Assembly: GCA_020310875.1 (NCBI GenBank)
Contig: CM035415.1
Location: 908,532-972,531, forward strand
DNA: 64,000 nucleotides
DNA from: Ceratopteris richardii
Lineage: Eukaryota; Streptophyta; Polypodiopsida; Polypodiales; Pteridaceae
Direction: 5' to 3'
Shown: in pieces, positions 20,864 through 31,060 of the stretch
How the letters are laid out: the number at the start of each line of letters is the position of its first letter
Numbering within the stretch: the first letter of the stretch is position 1
Position numbers and translations under genes: made by a program
The notes under the pieces: generated by a model
What the model saw: the letters and a program-made list of their open reading frames with translations, nothing else
The model's database searches: none
What the model was told of the DNA's origin: nothing

Positions 20864-22640
20864 GACCTCAGAATCCAACAATATTTAGGGTTTGTTACAA
20901 CCCTTAAGTTTTACCTTCTCTTTAGGCCTTCCATTTGCTTGGAAGAATTATGTAAAGCTCCAAATATCCCTTTAGTTCTCTTAAACAAAGAACTTTCTTG
21001 AACAAGAGCATGGATACTTGCATCTTCCAAATCTACATAGATTATTTTATATCATATTTTATCTTCTTTAGATCATGAGAAGATGGTGTTATAAGTGGCC
21101 AACATTGTATCGTGTTTTTAAGAGAGGAAATATTGTACTATTACCTTAAGTCTATGGCCTTGTTGATCAGGCATGCCATGGGATTTTTTGGAATTTAAAA
21201 TTCCATAAGAGGGATTTTAAGCTTAGTGTATTGTAGCGTTATTTGGCTTTTTACTACCAAGACAAAAGTAAAGGAATTAAATGGTTTATAGTGGCAAAAT
21301 GGCCTCATCACCATTATTCCTAGAACCTAATAAATTTAAATCCTACTTAAGCTTAACTTGAAGAATTTAATCTCCCTCTCAACTCAAAAAAACCATGTAA
21401 TATGTTCCATATGCATACTAGTGTATACCAAATGGTTACACCTTTATTGGAAAAGGTGTTTCATGCATAATGTTCAGAAGTTGAACCCCTCCTTCTCCTT
21501 AAAGCATACAAAAGTTCCAAATTGGGACTTTTTTCATTCCAAGGATGGTGCAAAATTTTCATGAACCTTTTTTTTGGTGCATGCAAACATCCATAATGCA
21601 TCGGATGCATATTTTTTAAATCATGGCCATGATCATGCACAAACATTCTTTCTTTTCCTGAAATATATGGATTTGATGCATGATACAAATCATTACCATG
21701 ACTACATATACTGATGACCTAGCAAAGTAGGCCACCTAAATCAATGCATCCACTTCAGAGTTCATGTCCATAATGACATGCAATATATGTTCTTTAGTCT
21801 GCAAGGAAAAAAAAGGGGTGGAAATGCTTACTATGGTTGAATACCCTCTTGGGCTTCTTATACTTACAAGTGCCCAAGGTGATTTCATGCATATATCATG
21901 CATACTGAAAGGTGCGATCTTTATGCATAGCTATGTGCAGGCTTCATTTCTTTTGATAAAGTAAATATGTCCAAAATGTGCCATGCTCTTATGCATGCAT
22001 GTACTATAATTTTTCGTTAAAAATATTCTTTGTGCATGAGAAACTAATGTACATAAAGCACAAATCATGAATTCAATCATGTACGAGATGAAAACCGAAA
22101 GAGAACATAAGTGAAGAATACTAAAGTTTATTATTTTTTTTATAACGATGCTCCAGTTTGAATGTCTTCCTTCTTTCCTCTTTGATATATAAACATTTCT
22201 TCATATATCTTTACCAGTTCTTAATCTATTGTGCATTTTGTTGCACAACAAACAATTCTAAATCTATTATGCATCTTTTGGAACAAAAAAGAAGACTCGT
22301 GCTCTTTTTAATGCATAAAGTGTTATTTGTGCATAAATAATTTATGCACATATTGTATAATCCATTAATCCAATCATGCTCAAAACGAAAATTAGCATGA
22401 GGCATAATTACCTTAATGCATTTATTTATTAAAGAAGATTAAAGAGGCTATCGTATCTTCACAAATGATATAAAAAAAATGGGAGAAGAAAATGGAAACT
22501 TCCGTGAATTCAAGTTGATGAAGTGAAGATCTTAGAAATTTCTTTGTTGAGGTTGAAAAAATGACGAAACCATAGTCCTCCTTGGAGCTAAAACTTTTTG
22601 CCATACTCTTCTTCATCCTCTAAGATGAACTTTTTTCCAT
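20864..22640. other. Intergenic, AT-rich, nothing recognised
   Basis: About 1.8 kb with many short ATGCAT-containing words but no long reading frame, no recognised domain and no clear repeat structure. Short open frames here have no family features. Confidence 0.5.
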
Positions 22641-22659
22641 TTTCAGATGCATACACAAA

Positions 22660-23010
22660 TAGCTCCTCATGCACATGTGGTCCTACTCTTGGGCTATTAA
22701 CCCCACATATGACTCTCCTCGATCCCTCAATATAGATATATACCAAAGCAAATAGAATCCAAGCGATGGAAGAGGAAGAAGAGCAGTTGTCAACTGCTCA
22801 TCCTCACTTCACACTTCGGGTGGTTTGTCTACATTCTTGCCTTGCTGTCCATCATAAGTGCATCTCTCTTGCTAGTGTGGCTTTGCTAGTTAGTTTCCTT
22901 AGTGTTTAGTTGATTGTTCAGAAAGCTCCGGGGCTCTCACACAATGTTGGTTGATTGTTCAGAAAGCTCCGGGGCTCTCACACAATGTTGGTATCAGAGC
23001 TAAGGTTTTG
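22660..23010 (+). repeat. LTR end with Met-tRNA primer site, ending in a 41-bp tandem duplication
   Basis: Two tandem 41-bp copies (about 22910-22950 and 22951-22991) each end CTCACACAATGTTGG. The second runs into TGGTATCAGAGC, the classic initiator-Met primer site of plant Copia and TRIM elements. This marks the right end of a 5' LTR. The left LTR boundary is uncertain, and no coding sequence follows. Confidence 0.6.
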
Positions 23011-23716
23011 TTCTCTTAGATATCTTCATCAAAGAACTTTAGGATATTTCCAATATTATCTTGAAGGTTTTCCTAGATATGTAAGGCTATCACAAGAGGG
23101 ATGGTTCTTCTCCCTTTAGGGATACAAAATATTTTGGTGTGACACACCTCCAAGGAGGAGCTTGGCCATGCCATGACAAAGAGCACCCATATCTGTCGTC
23201 CATGGATGGACCATCACACCTCCGAAATGGCCAATCATTGGTGCCATCAGTGTGAATGGGAGTGAGCAACTACACGTGCTCCTCTCTCCCCACGTTCGTG
23301 GTTGAAACAAATGCTTTTAAGTGAGCGTCTATGAATGCTTCAGCTACGGCTCGGATCTCATATGTGGGATTGCTTTGCGTATTATGCAGACCTTCAACTT
23401 TTGAAGGCCATGTCGAAGATATTTTTTTTATCTAAAAGGGGTAAATAAATTATAAATCCCAAGGGTTCGACCCATTAGACCCATCAAGTTATACAACATA
23501 GTTCTTTCTAGAAAGTCATAAAAATAGTGGTTGAGATAAGGATCGCTATAGAATGCAACTTTTGTAAGTAAAAGATAAGGCTCTCCATAAAAGTCAGCAA
23601 CTTTTTACTTCATACGTCTTTTTGAAGTGCCACCCTCATTTTAATCTTTATATTTGGACATTATAAAAAACTATAGTTACATGCACTTTGGAAACTCGTC
23701 TAAGATAGTGTGTGGG
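23011..23716. other. Unassigned, possibly internal LTR-element sequence
   Basis: It follows a primer site, so it may be the decayed interior of that element. No domain is readable in either strand. Confidence 0.35.
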
Positions 23717-24013
23717 TGAAAGATCCCAATTAGCTACCTGCCACTCTCCTTCCAACCTTAAATAGCCCTTACCCTTGGCATATCTAGAGTCTTATCTAAG
23801 GTCCTAACACTCTTCATATGGCCAATGTGAGGAGATGGAATAACCTCAAAGACTTGTGCTAGAGTCTTGGCTCCCTCGAGCTCTGGTCCTTGATGTGGCT
23901 AGGGAACTCGACCAAATGCAGGTAGACCAATGGTAGACCATGGAGTTCTAAATAAATCCTCAATGAAATTTAGAAGGGGAGGAGAGTGGTAGATAGCTAA
24001 ATGAGATCTTTCA
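23717..24013 (+). repeat. LTR (about 297 bp) with unusually long terminal inverted repeats; TRIM-like
   Basis: It starts TGAAAGATCCCAATTAGCTA and ends with the near inverse TAGCTAAATGAGATCTTTCA. The inverted ends extend about 37 bp with a few mismatches. Directly after the right end comes TTTGGTATCAGAGC, a Met-tRNA primer site, which argues for an LTR rather than a MITE. Confidence 0.6.
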
Positions 24014-24240
24014 TTTGGTATCAGAGCAACAAGATGCACTATCTAGAAAACATGTCCAAAACGATTTATCCTAATTGCACATTCTAAGAAAGAGCAATGG
24101 AAAAATCATGAGATCTCTTTGCACTTCTCTGGCGAGTCCTTGCCAGAGGTACCAGAGAACTAAAATAGATAGGCTAGAGCTAGGATCCTCGACCAAATGC
24201 AGGTAGACCAATGGTAGACCATGGAAGTCTAAATAAATCT
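24014..24240 (+). mobile_element. TRIM-like interior with partial second LTR copy
   Basis: After the primer site about 170 bp of non-coding sequence is followed, at about 24189-24240, by a copy of LTR-internal sequence also present at about 23908-23960 (CGACCAAATGCAGGTAGACC and onward). This fits a small non-coding LTR element (TRIM) with a truncated 3' LTR. It could instead be a local duplication. Confidence 0.45.
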
Positions 24241-24530
24241 AACAGTGGTGGAAGATTGCACCCAATACTGTGTACTGTCTCATCTACTATGCAACTCTAT
24301 TTTTGTGTGTTTTCAGATTTCACACTCTCTGTGCATGTGTGTCTATAAGATGTACAACAAATTCAATGTAGGAACAGGTAGAAGGAGGCTTCATCGAGTT
24401 GACATAGCTCAAAAAGAGGACCTCAAGGTACCAACAAGATATTATCAAAATCATGTCATAATTTCCATATTCCATACATGCCATGTTATGCAGTTCTAGT
24501 TTACGATTTTAAACCATAAGGGTTGGTTAC
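24241..24530. other. Unassigned
   Basis: Roughly 290 bp with a short open frame but no recognised family. Confidence 0.3.
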
Positions 24531-24665
24531 ACAGTTTTACTTTGCAGTTTTTAACCATAAGGTTCTGTTTACTTTAATCCATTTAAACAAACCCTTAGGG
24601 TTTGTTTACTTTAGCCCTAAGTAAACAAACCCGAACCCTAAGGGTTTGTTTTCTTTAATATATTT
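24531..24665. repeat. Cluster of palindromes built on CCCTAA/TTAGGG
   Basis: AACAAACCCTTAGGGTTTGTT near 24590-24611 is almost perfectly palindromic. It overlaps GTTTGTTTACTT-(7 nt)-AAGTAAACAAAC at about 24600-24631, a perfect 12-bp hairpin stem. A third CCCTAAGGGTTTG word follows. The cluster could be the core of a MITE or a fold-back remnant. Confidence 0.65.
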
Positions 24666-25660
24666 AATCCACATTCTACGCCGTAGCCCTTAAAAAGTGA
24701 GAAATCAAGTTGAATTTACAGACACACTTTCCTATGAACAAGTGCAAAGACGTCTTCCATCAAACTTAGTTCATTGATGTAGATGTATGGATTTGAAGAA
24801 AGATTCTTTTATGCATTAGGATTGTAACATGTGAGAGCCAAGAACTCCTTGAAAAAAATTGAATGATATGCTTTGACTTATGCTTAGACTTGCAGGGAAA
24901 GTATTATGAATGCTTAAGATAGAGGTAGAATCTATGATCACCTTTAAAGAAGAGAAGATTGACGAAAGTATTATGAATGCTTAAGATAGAGGTAGAATCT
25001 ATGCTGACCTTCAAAGAAGAGAAGATTGAGTCTGAGGTAGGAGAGCAAGTTTATTTTAGAGTTCCACCTAGATGTGAAACAATGAAGATTTGACCTCATC
25101 CAAAATTATCTCCATTCATTGAATCAAGAAGATCTAATTGAAGGAAGGGAGGGGTCTACATAGCTCAAAAAAGGAGGACATCAAGGTACCAGGAAGATAT
25201 GACGAGCCCACATGATAATATGCATATTCCATATATATGCCATCTCGGGTCAAAGGAGTTGCATATTACGATGAGCCTAATCTCCCTTGCTTGCTTGAAA
25301 GAGCCGATGCATGGGACGTTGAATTTATAAAAATGCTTGCTTGCTTGAATTGATTGAAAGAGCCGATGCATGCATTCATCAAAGTTTAGGGACGTTGAAT
25401 TTATAAAAATGCATGCAGCCATCTGAGAAATCGGATGAATGGTTTATGACAGCCGATTTGAGCTTCGACGAGTTTTATTCCTTACATGATGAATTGTTTC
25501 CAAGTTGTACTTTCACAAAGCATTCATCTGAGTTCTTACTTGTAATTAATGATAAGATAAGACACCAACAACAAAGCCCTAGAGTTCCCTAACAACAAAG
25601 AATCCAATCAGAGGGATACACTACAAGCAAAGAAGATAGCTTTACCACCAGCAATGAAGA
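24666..25660. repeat. Unassigned sequence with two local direct duplications
   Basis: A unit of about 66 bp is repeated nearly exactly in tandem (about 24897-24962 and 24964-25029; shared AGTATTATGAATGCTTAAGA). A second pair lies at about 25287-25410, sharing GAAAGAGCCGATGCATG and GACGTTGAATTTATAAAAAT. There is no coding sequence. Confidence 0.6.
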
Positions 25661-25664
25661 CAAC

Positions 25665-27460
25665 ATGAATAGTGAAAGTTCCATCATTGGATCGACTATT
25701 CCAGATATGGTCTCTTGCTCATTTCAACAAGAGACCTCTCGCAAGGGAAAACAACTTATTGAGCTACCCTGGAAAAACAAGGTACTAAGAGAGGACCCCC
25801 TCCTAGTGAAAAAGAAAGATGAATCCAAGAGGAGAAAGGATAAGACCCCTTCTCGCAAAGAGGGTAAATTACAAAAATGATCATCATATCGTTAAATGCT
25901 ATGAGGTTGATTGACCCCTAAAGAGCGACCATCATTGGTCAATGGATTCGTGACATTAGCCTAAACCATGAATTTATTTGTATTCAAGAGACTAAAATTG
26001 ATGGAGCAAACCTTCAGAAACGTTTTAGACAGGTCTCTCGACCCATGTCTGGATCTTGACATCGCACCCCTCGGGTCCAGTGGGACGGTAATTGGTATAA
26101 ACGGATTCTAGTTTAATGCAAATCAATCTCGCTGGTTGTGCAATGGTTATCAACACGTTCCTCATTTCATTGACCATTTACTTCCTCTCTTGTTGGAGAC
26201 CGAAAGAGCAAGAGTTGTCCAAACTGGAAATTATTTGCAGAAACTTCCTTTGGATGGGTGACCACAACAGGAGGGGGTGCCTAAAATCAAGTGGTCCACC
26301 TGCACTAGCCAATGAGATAGTGGGGGCCTTGGCATTTTGGACATTGGGTGCATAGCTAACAAACTTGCAGCAAAATGGATGATTAACGTGTGGTGCAACG
26401 GGGAGGCCTCGTGGGCCAAGTTGATCTTCAGAAACAAGAATGCATTGACTTTTGTGGGATTCCCAAATTGGAAGAATCTTGACATTCTGACCTGTTTGTT
26501 TTCCCCGATCTTGGTTTTCCCGAAAGGCTCAAATCTTGTGTGCTCCCTATGGAATAGTTGGAATAAAGTCAAAAGCTTCACAAGAATCAATGAAGATTGG
26601 AAGTGGGCAGCCAATATCAAACAAAATGACTCTACCTGGTTTCCAATCCACGGCGTCCGGAATGTGGAACCTTGGAATATTCGAAACGCCAAGATGCTAT
26701 GGGGCAAATGTATCGAAAAATGGAAACATCTCTGAAAACAATACACCAACCAGTGGATCAACTTTGAGGATATTGACCCTAGCGTCAACATTACCTATGA
26801 AGAATGGAACACTTTGCAAAGCAGACATCTTGCTTGGGACCGCTCTAAAATTCGTCTTCTTCGGGCCGTGCCCACTTGGTTTCAGATGGCACAACGGTAA
26901 TTGCCTAACAAAAATCCCAAACATCAAAGAAAACATTGATTATGAGGTCAACCTCAACAAGAAGTGGTGCTTGTCGTGGACACAGCTGCGGTGGGACATG
27001 AAGTTCATGGCTATCTAGCACCCTCTCATAGAATAAAAAACTCTATCCTCTTATGGCAAATTCTTCATTATGGAATCTCGACCAACCTAAAGGCTAGCAA
27101 AATTTGTGGGGTGCCTCCCAGGTGCAAACGCTATTACCTGTCCATTGAAGATGTTGCTCCCATCTTCTTTGCTTGTTCCAACTCCAATAGGCTATGGCAG
27201 ATTGTCTGAAAGAAAATTAGACTTCAGAAACATATCAGCTGGAAACAAGCTTTGCTGTGAGAAGCGATCGCTTGCTCAGTGACTCTTTGGAACGTCATCA
27301 AAGGGGAGGTCGTATGGAAGATCTGGGGTGAAAGACGTGCTTATAACTTTGGAGACTCCCCCAAAGAGTGGTCGATTGAGAAATCACTATTCCTCCTCGG
27401 CAAAAAAATCCTTAACTATAAGAAATCCCTCCCCTTCAGGCACCATCAAGTGCTCCTTCT
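25665..27460 (+). mobile_element. L1-type LINE remnant, internally deleted
   Basis: Motifs occur in several frames. The endonuclease start is visible as MIIISLNAMRLID and ATIIGQWIRD...IQETKIDG near 25877-26020. Next comes the C-terminal end of a plant L1 reverse transcriptase (LSKLEIICRNFLWMGDHNRR near 26215-26270; GGLGILDIGCIANKLAAKW near 26320-26380). Last is the zinc-binding zf-RVT module (CGVPPRCKRYY...FFACSNSNRLW near 27105-27200). Most of the endonuclease and reverse transcriptase is missing between about 26030 and 26200. There are many frameshifts and stops, so this is a dead element. A basic segment at 25665-25880 precedes the endonuclease and may be the ORF1/ORF2 junction. The 3' end and poly(A) tail were not located. 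Confidence 0.8.
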
Positions 27461-28231
27461 GATCAACAACAAGCTTAAACTCAAGGGGGTCCCACATGAG
27501 GGTGATACTATAACACACCATGTGGAGCACCCAACAACAGTTTGGGACGTAGCTTTACTAGGTTGGACTTTAGAAGGATGTCCAAGGTTATGTGCATAAA
27601 TGCAAAAAATGCAAAGCTTCAAATCTGAAAGGTTAAGGATGTAGGTCTTCTCCATCTTTTGGGTATTTGTGATGGGAAGTGGGAGAGCTTCTTTACACAT
27701 TTTGTAGTAGGATGAGCCAAAATTCAAAGGCACAACTAATTTGGATAATTATGGATAAGTTAACCAAAAAAATATCTAGATTCATTTTAACACTTATCAG
27801 AATGAAATCCCCAAAATTTGATACGTTATTCATTAAAAACTTGTAGCCATCGTATGGGTTGCCTTTTAGATATTTTATTAATGGGGACTTGTTTACGTAA
27901 GAAGGTAGGAAATATAACCTACTACGAAGATAACTAGATACATCTAATATCATGGAAGCTAGTTAAATATAAAGTTAGGTCAATGTAAAAGTCTCATCTT
28001 GGATCATGAGATTGTAGTGCCTAGCTCGGTTCATCTATTCCACATGAGCTCGAGAGAGTGCTACGGACTTTTGAAAATATGTTGGGGAGTCACATACATA
28101 TGGAGTTCTTACTAAAGTGGAAAGATACTTTAGAGCGTAGGTCTAGGTAGAATAGATGGTTTCCAAACTTTACTTTACCTTCTCAAGTGTCTTCTTAGAG
28201 GGAAAGATTGGGGAACACTACATGGAGATGA

Positions 28232-28233
<2 letters not shown>
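27461..28233. other. Unassigned AT-rich sequence
   Basis: No domain, RNA gene or terminal repeat was recognised. The LINE 3' end may lie within the first few hundred bases. Confidence 0.35.

Positions 28234-28318
<85 letters not shown>
28234..28318. repeat. (TA)n microsatellite
   Basis: About 42 uninterrupted TA dinucleotides. Confidence 0.98.
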
Positions 28319-28319
<1 letters not shown>

Positions 28320-28399
28320 TCCCCCTTATATGCCAAGTGGGACACATGAGATCAGGTACCACTTAAGTCCTGCTTAAGAGAGGGAGGATAATATTTAAG

Positions 28400-28595
28400 G
28401 ATAGGAGTCTTGTTCACCTTGATCTTGAGTTTCCTGTGGTAATAGGCAATGAAAAAGATGTCGATATATGTCACGATGAAAATTATTTTTGGGTAGAGAA
28501 TGCAACCGTCTTCTTGACCTTGATCTTGAGTTTCTTGTGCCAATAGGCCATGAGAAAGATATCGACATATGTCAAGATGAAAAATATTTTAGGAT
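28400..28595. repeat. Direct duplication of about 80 bp, spaced 99 bp
   Basis: CCTTGATCTTGAGTTT...ATATGTCA(C/A)GATGAAAA occurs at about 28415-28490 and again at about 28514-28590 with roughly 85-90% identity. It has no coding signature. Confidence 0.7.
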
Positions 28596-29190
28596 TGTTA
28601 TGCCTTTACCCTAGAGATATTTACCATTGATAAGAAATCATCTTGTGGTATCTTTTGGTTTCGTTGTGTAGGAAGGATATCCACCACTTATAGCGACTCG
28701 AGAATTTGACGAGAACTTAGATGGCAAGTGATGAATCTAAGAAAGTAGGACTAGGGATAATTTTATGATGCATTTATGACCATGTGCCCATTTGCAAAGT
28801 TCTTGTTGAAGCAAGATTGCTTCCACTATTACCTTCCTTTCTCTTCTAAGTTTATCAAGTATAAGATGTGAGGGAAGTGTAGATAGTACATATGTGGAAG
28901 CTAAATAAAATAGAACATGCTGTCATGAAATGGAAAAGAGTATGAGACTGAAAAGTGAGTAGACCATGAAATGGAAAAACTCATATATGAATTAGAGTGA
29001 GCTTGCCAAGGGCATGAAGTGAGCTCTCAAGCTTCTAACCAAGTACAAAGTGGGAGATGTGGGATAATTCTCTTCGAAGGACAATGAATATAAGGTAGAA
29101 GAAAATGGAAAAGAATCACAAATACAACTAACAAGATACAAAATGGAGTGAGTTTCAAATATGAAATGGAGATGCGCTCATAAAAATGAT
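28596..29190. other. Unassigned
   Basis: No recognised gene or element. The sequence is AG-rich with short degenerate ATGAAATGGA words near 28920-29000 and 29150-29220. Confidence 0.3.
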
Positions 29191-29199
29191 ATATGAATA

Positions 29200-29480
29200 T
29201 AGTGGTAAATGGAAATAGGATCATTCCTTTAACACCATGTTGCATAGCTCCACCAAGCACTAGAGCAGAATGAGAGGTAGATCTTTTGTAAACATGTTCG
29301 CCAAGTTCTCCTAAGAGGTACATTGTTCCAAAGTAATCTTTTGAGATGCGATCTTGTCTCATGGGAAATAGTATTGGGTCTCCATGTGCTTCATTCCTGT
29401 GTGGAAGACTCGATTCTTGACGATGGGAAAGGCTGACTGATGATCGGAATAACAACACACTAGAATAGAATAGTAAATAG
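29200..29480 (-). pseudogene. Copia RNase H fragment
   Basis: In minus-strand frames one can read HMETQYYF, DKIASQKITLEQCTS and ENLANMFTKDLP. These correspond to the HI-x-x-RYHFIR and ADIFTK segments at the end of Copia RNase H. It is a short decayed fossil with no LTR seen beside it. Confidence 0.45.
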
Positions 29481-29689
29481 ACTTGAGAGAAAAATGCAGA
29501 CAAAGATAGATGCGAACTGAAAGCCAGAGAACTCATATTTTCAAATTTCCAAGAGTAATGCAACTACAACAATGGTGTTGTCCACTCATGCACTCCCAAA
29601 GTGGAGCTTAGATGGTGATCTAGACAAACTCTAGATGAAGGGCGTACTAGTGTGCAATGCTATGTAAAGAGGGTCATGCTTATATAGCT

Positions 29690-31060
29690 TTTACAAGAGG
29701 AGCCGGTATAGATAAACTTGTGAATAACAATGCAATAAATCAATAATATTGATATTTGTATATTTACTTTGCCCATTACTTTCTAGATGAAATGCAGAAC
29801 TATAATCTATATTTGAATCAAAATGTTGAAATGATGCAACCCAAAAATGATTGCAAAAATGAACATCACAATCAGACAACATGGCTTTTCGAAAACCATG
29901 ATGTGGAAACATACTTTCAATAAACAACTTAGCAGCATGAGGTGCAAACAAGGTCTTTTAACATGGAATGAAACATGCATATTTACTAAACCTATCGAAA
30001 ATTTCCCAAATCATGTCATTATGAGATGAATTCAAAGGAAGACCAGTAATAAAATCCATGGAAATTGGTTCCCAATGGTTCATTGAGAATGTGTGGTGGC
30101 ATTAACAATCCACATGCTTTACCATGATGACATTTAACACACTTACACACAATGCATTGGGAAAGATAATGTGCAATATATTTTTCCACATGCAACCAAA
30201 AGAATAAATCTTTACAAGCATATGTTGTGCTTTGTATGCCTTTGTGTCTCATATAAGGTGGCTCATGCATTTCCTTCATAGAAAAATCTATAAAAGCCTG
30301 AGTGATGCATAATTTGTGTTAAAAATACAAAAAACCATTATGAAATGTATTATGTGCATCAATTGAAGATGTGAAATTGTTGAAATCATTACATGTACAT
30401 AAAAAATACAAGTATAAATCATAAGTAGGAATCATGTCATGAAATGAATGAATATGAATGGTAAAAATATTATGGACAAAAACAAAATGTAACTGCAATG
30501 ATGGAAAACCACTAAGAGCATATGCTACAATATTAGCTTTCTCAGGTTGATACTAAATCATAGGCTAAAAAGTTTGAATAAAAAAGCCCATTTGATATGT
30601 CCATCAAAAATCAATGGTTGATCTGGTAATTGTTTAATAGCTTGTTGGTTTGTTTTAGTTACAACCTCAGAGCCCATAAGATAGTGTTTCCAAATCCTTA
30701 AATCATGCACAATAGCTATAAATTACTTTTCATATGTACCATAAGTCTTTTTAAAGGGCTTAGGTTTCCTGCATCAAATGCAATGGGATGATCCTTTTTC
30801 ATTAAAAATTCACCTATACCTGAACCACTAGCATCTATAATTACATGAAAAGGTTATGCAAAATCAGGTAACTCCAAAACAGGTGCATGTGAAAGTACAT
30901 GTTTGAGTTTTTCAAAAGATTGTTGTTGTGCTAACTCCCATGAAATTTTTATTTTCTTTTTCAATAATAAAGTAAGGGGAAGTGCTAAATAAGAAAAAAG
31001 TCTAATAAACTTTTTATAGAAAATACCCAACCCAAGTGCTGAGGGAGAGTCCAACAAAAA
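29690..31060 (-). pseudogene. Degraded Gypsy pol fragment (RT end, RNase H, integrase)
   Basis: Minus-strand sequence shows the RT C-terminus (LGLGIFYKKFIRLFS, PLTLLLKK, FEKLKHVLSHAPVLELPDFA) at about 30854-31057. The RNase H start (HVIIDASGSGIGEFL) follows at about 30780-30850. The integrase zinc region (YIAHYLSQCIVCK) lies near 30130-30190. The integrase core (LSDCDVHFCNHFW) lies near 29850-29890. The order fits a Gypsy element read from right to left. It is an old fossil with many breaks, and its LTRs were not found. Confidence 0.75.

Noticed and set aside
24531-24665. Interstitial telomere array
   Set aside because: Only isolated CCCTAA/TTAGGG words occur, arranged as palindromes and not as head-to-tail TTTAGGG repeats.
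28156-28377. Open frame with an Ile-Tyr run
   Set aside because: Product of the (TA)n microsatellite.
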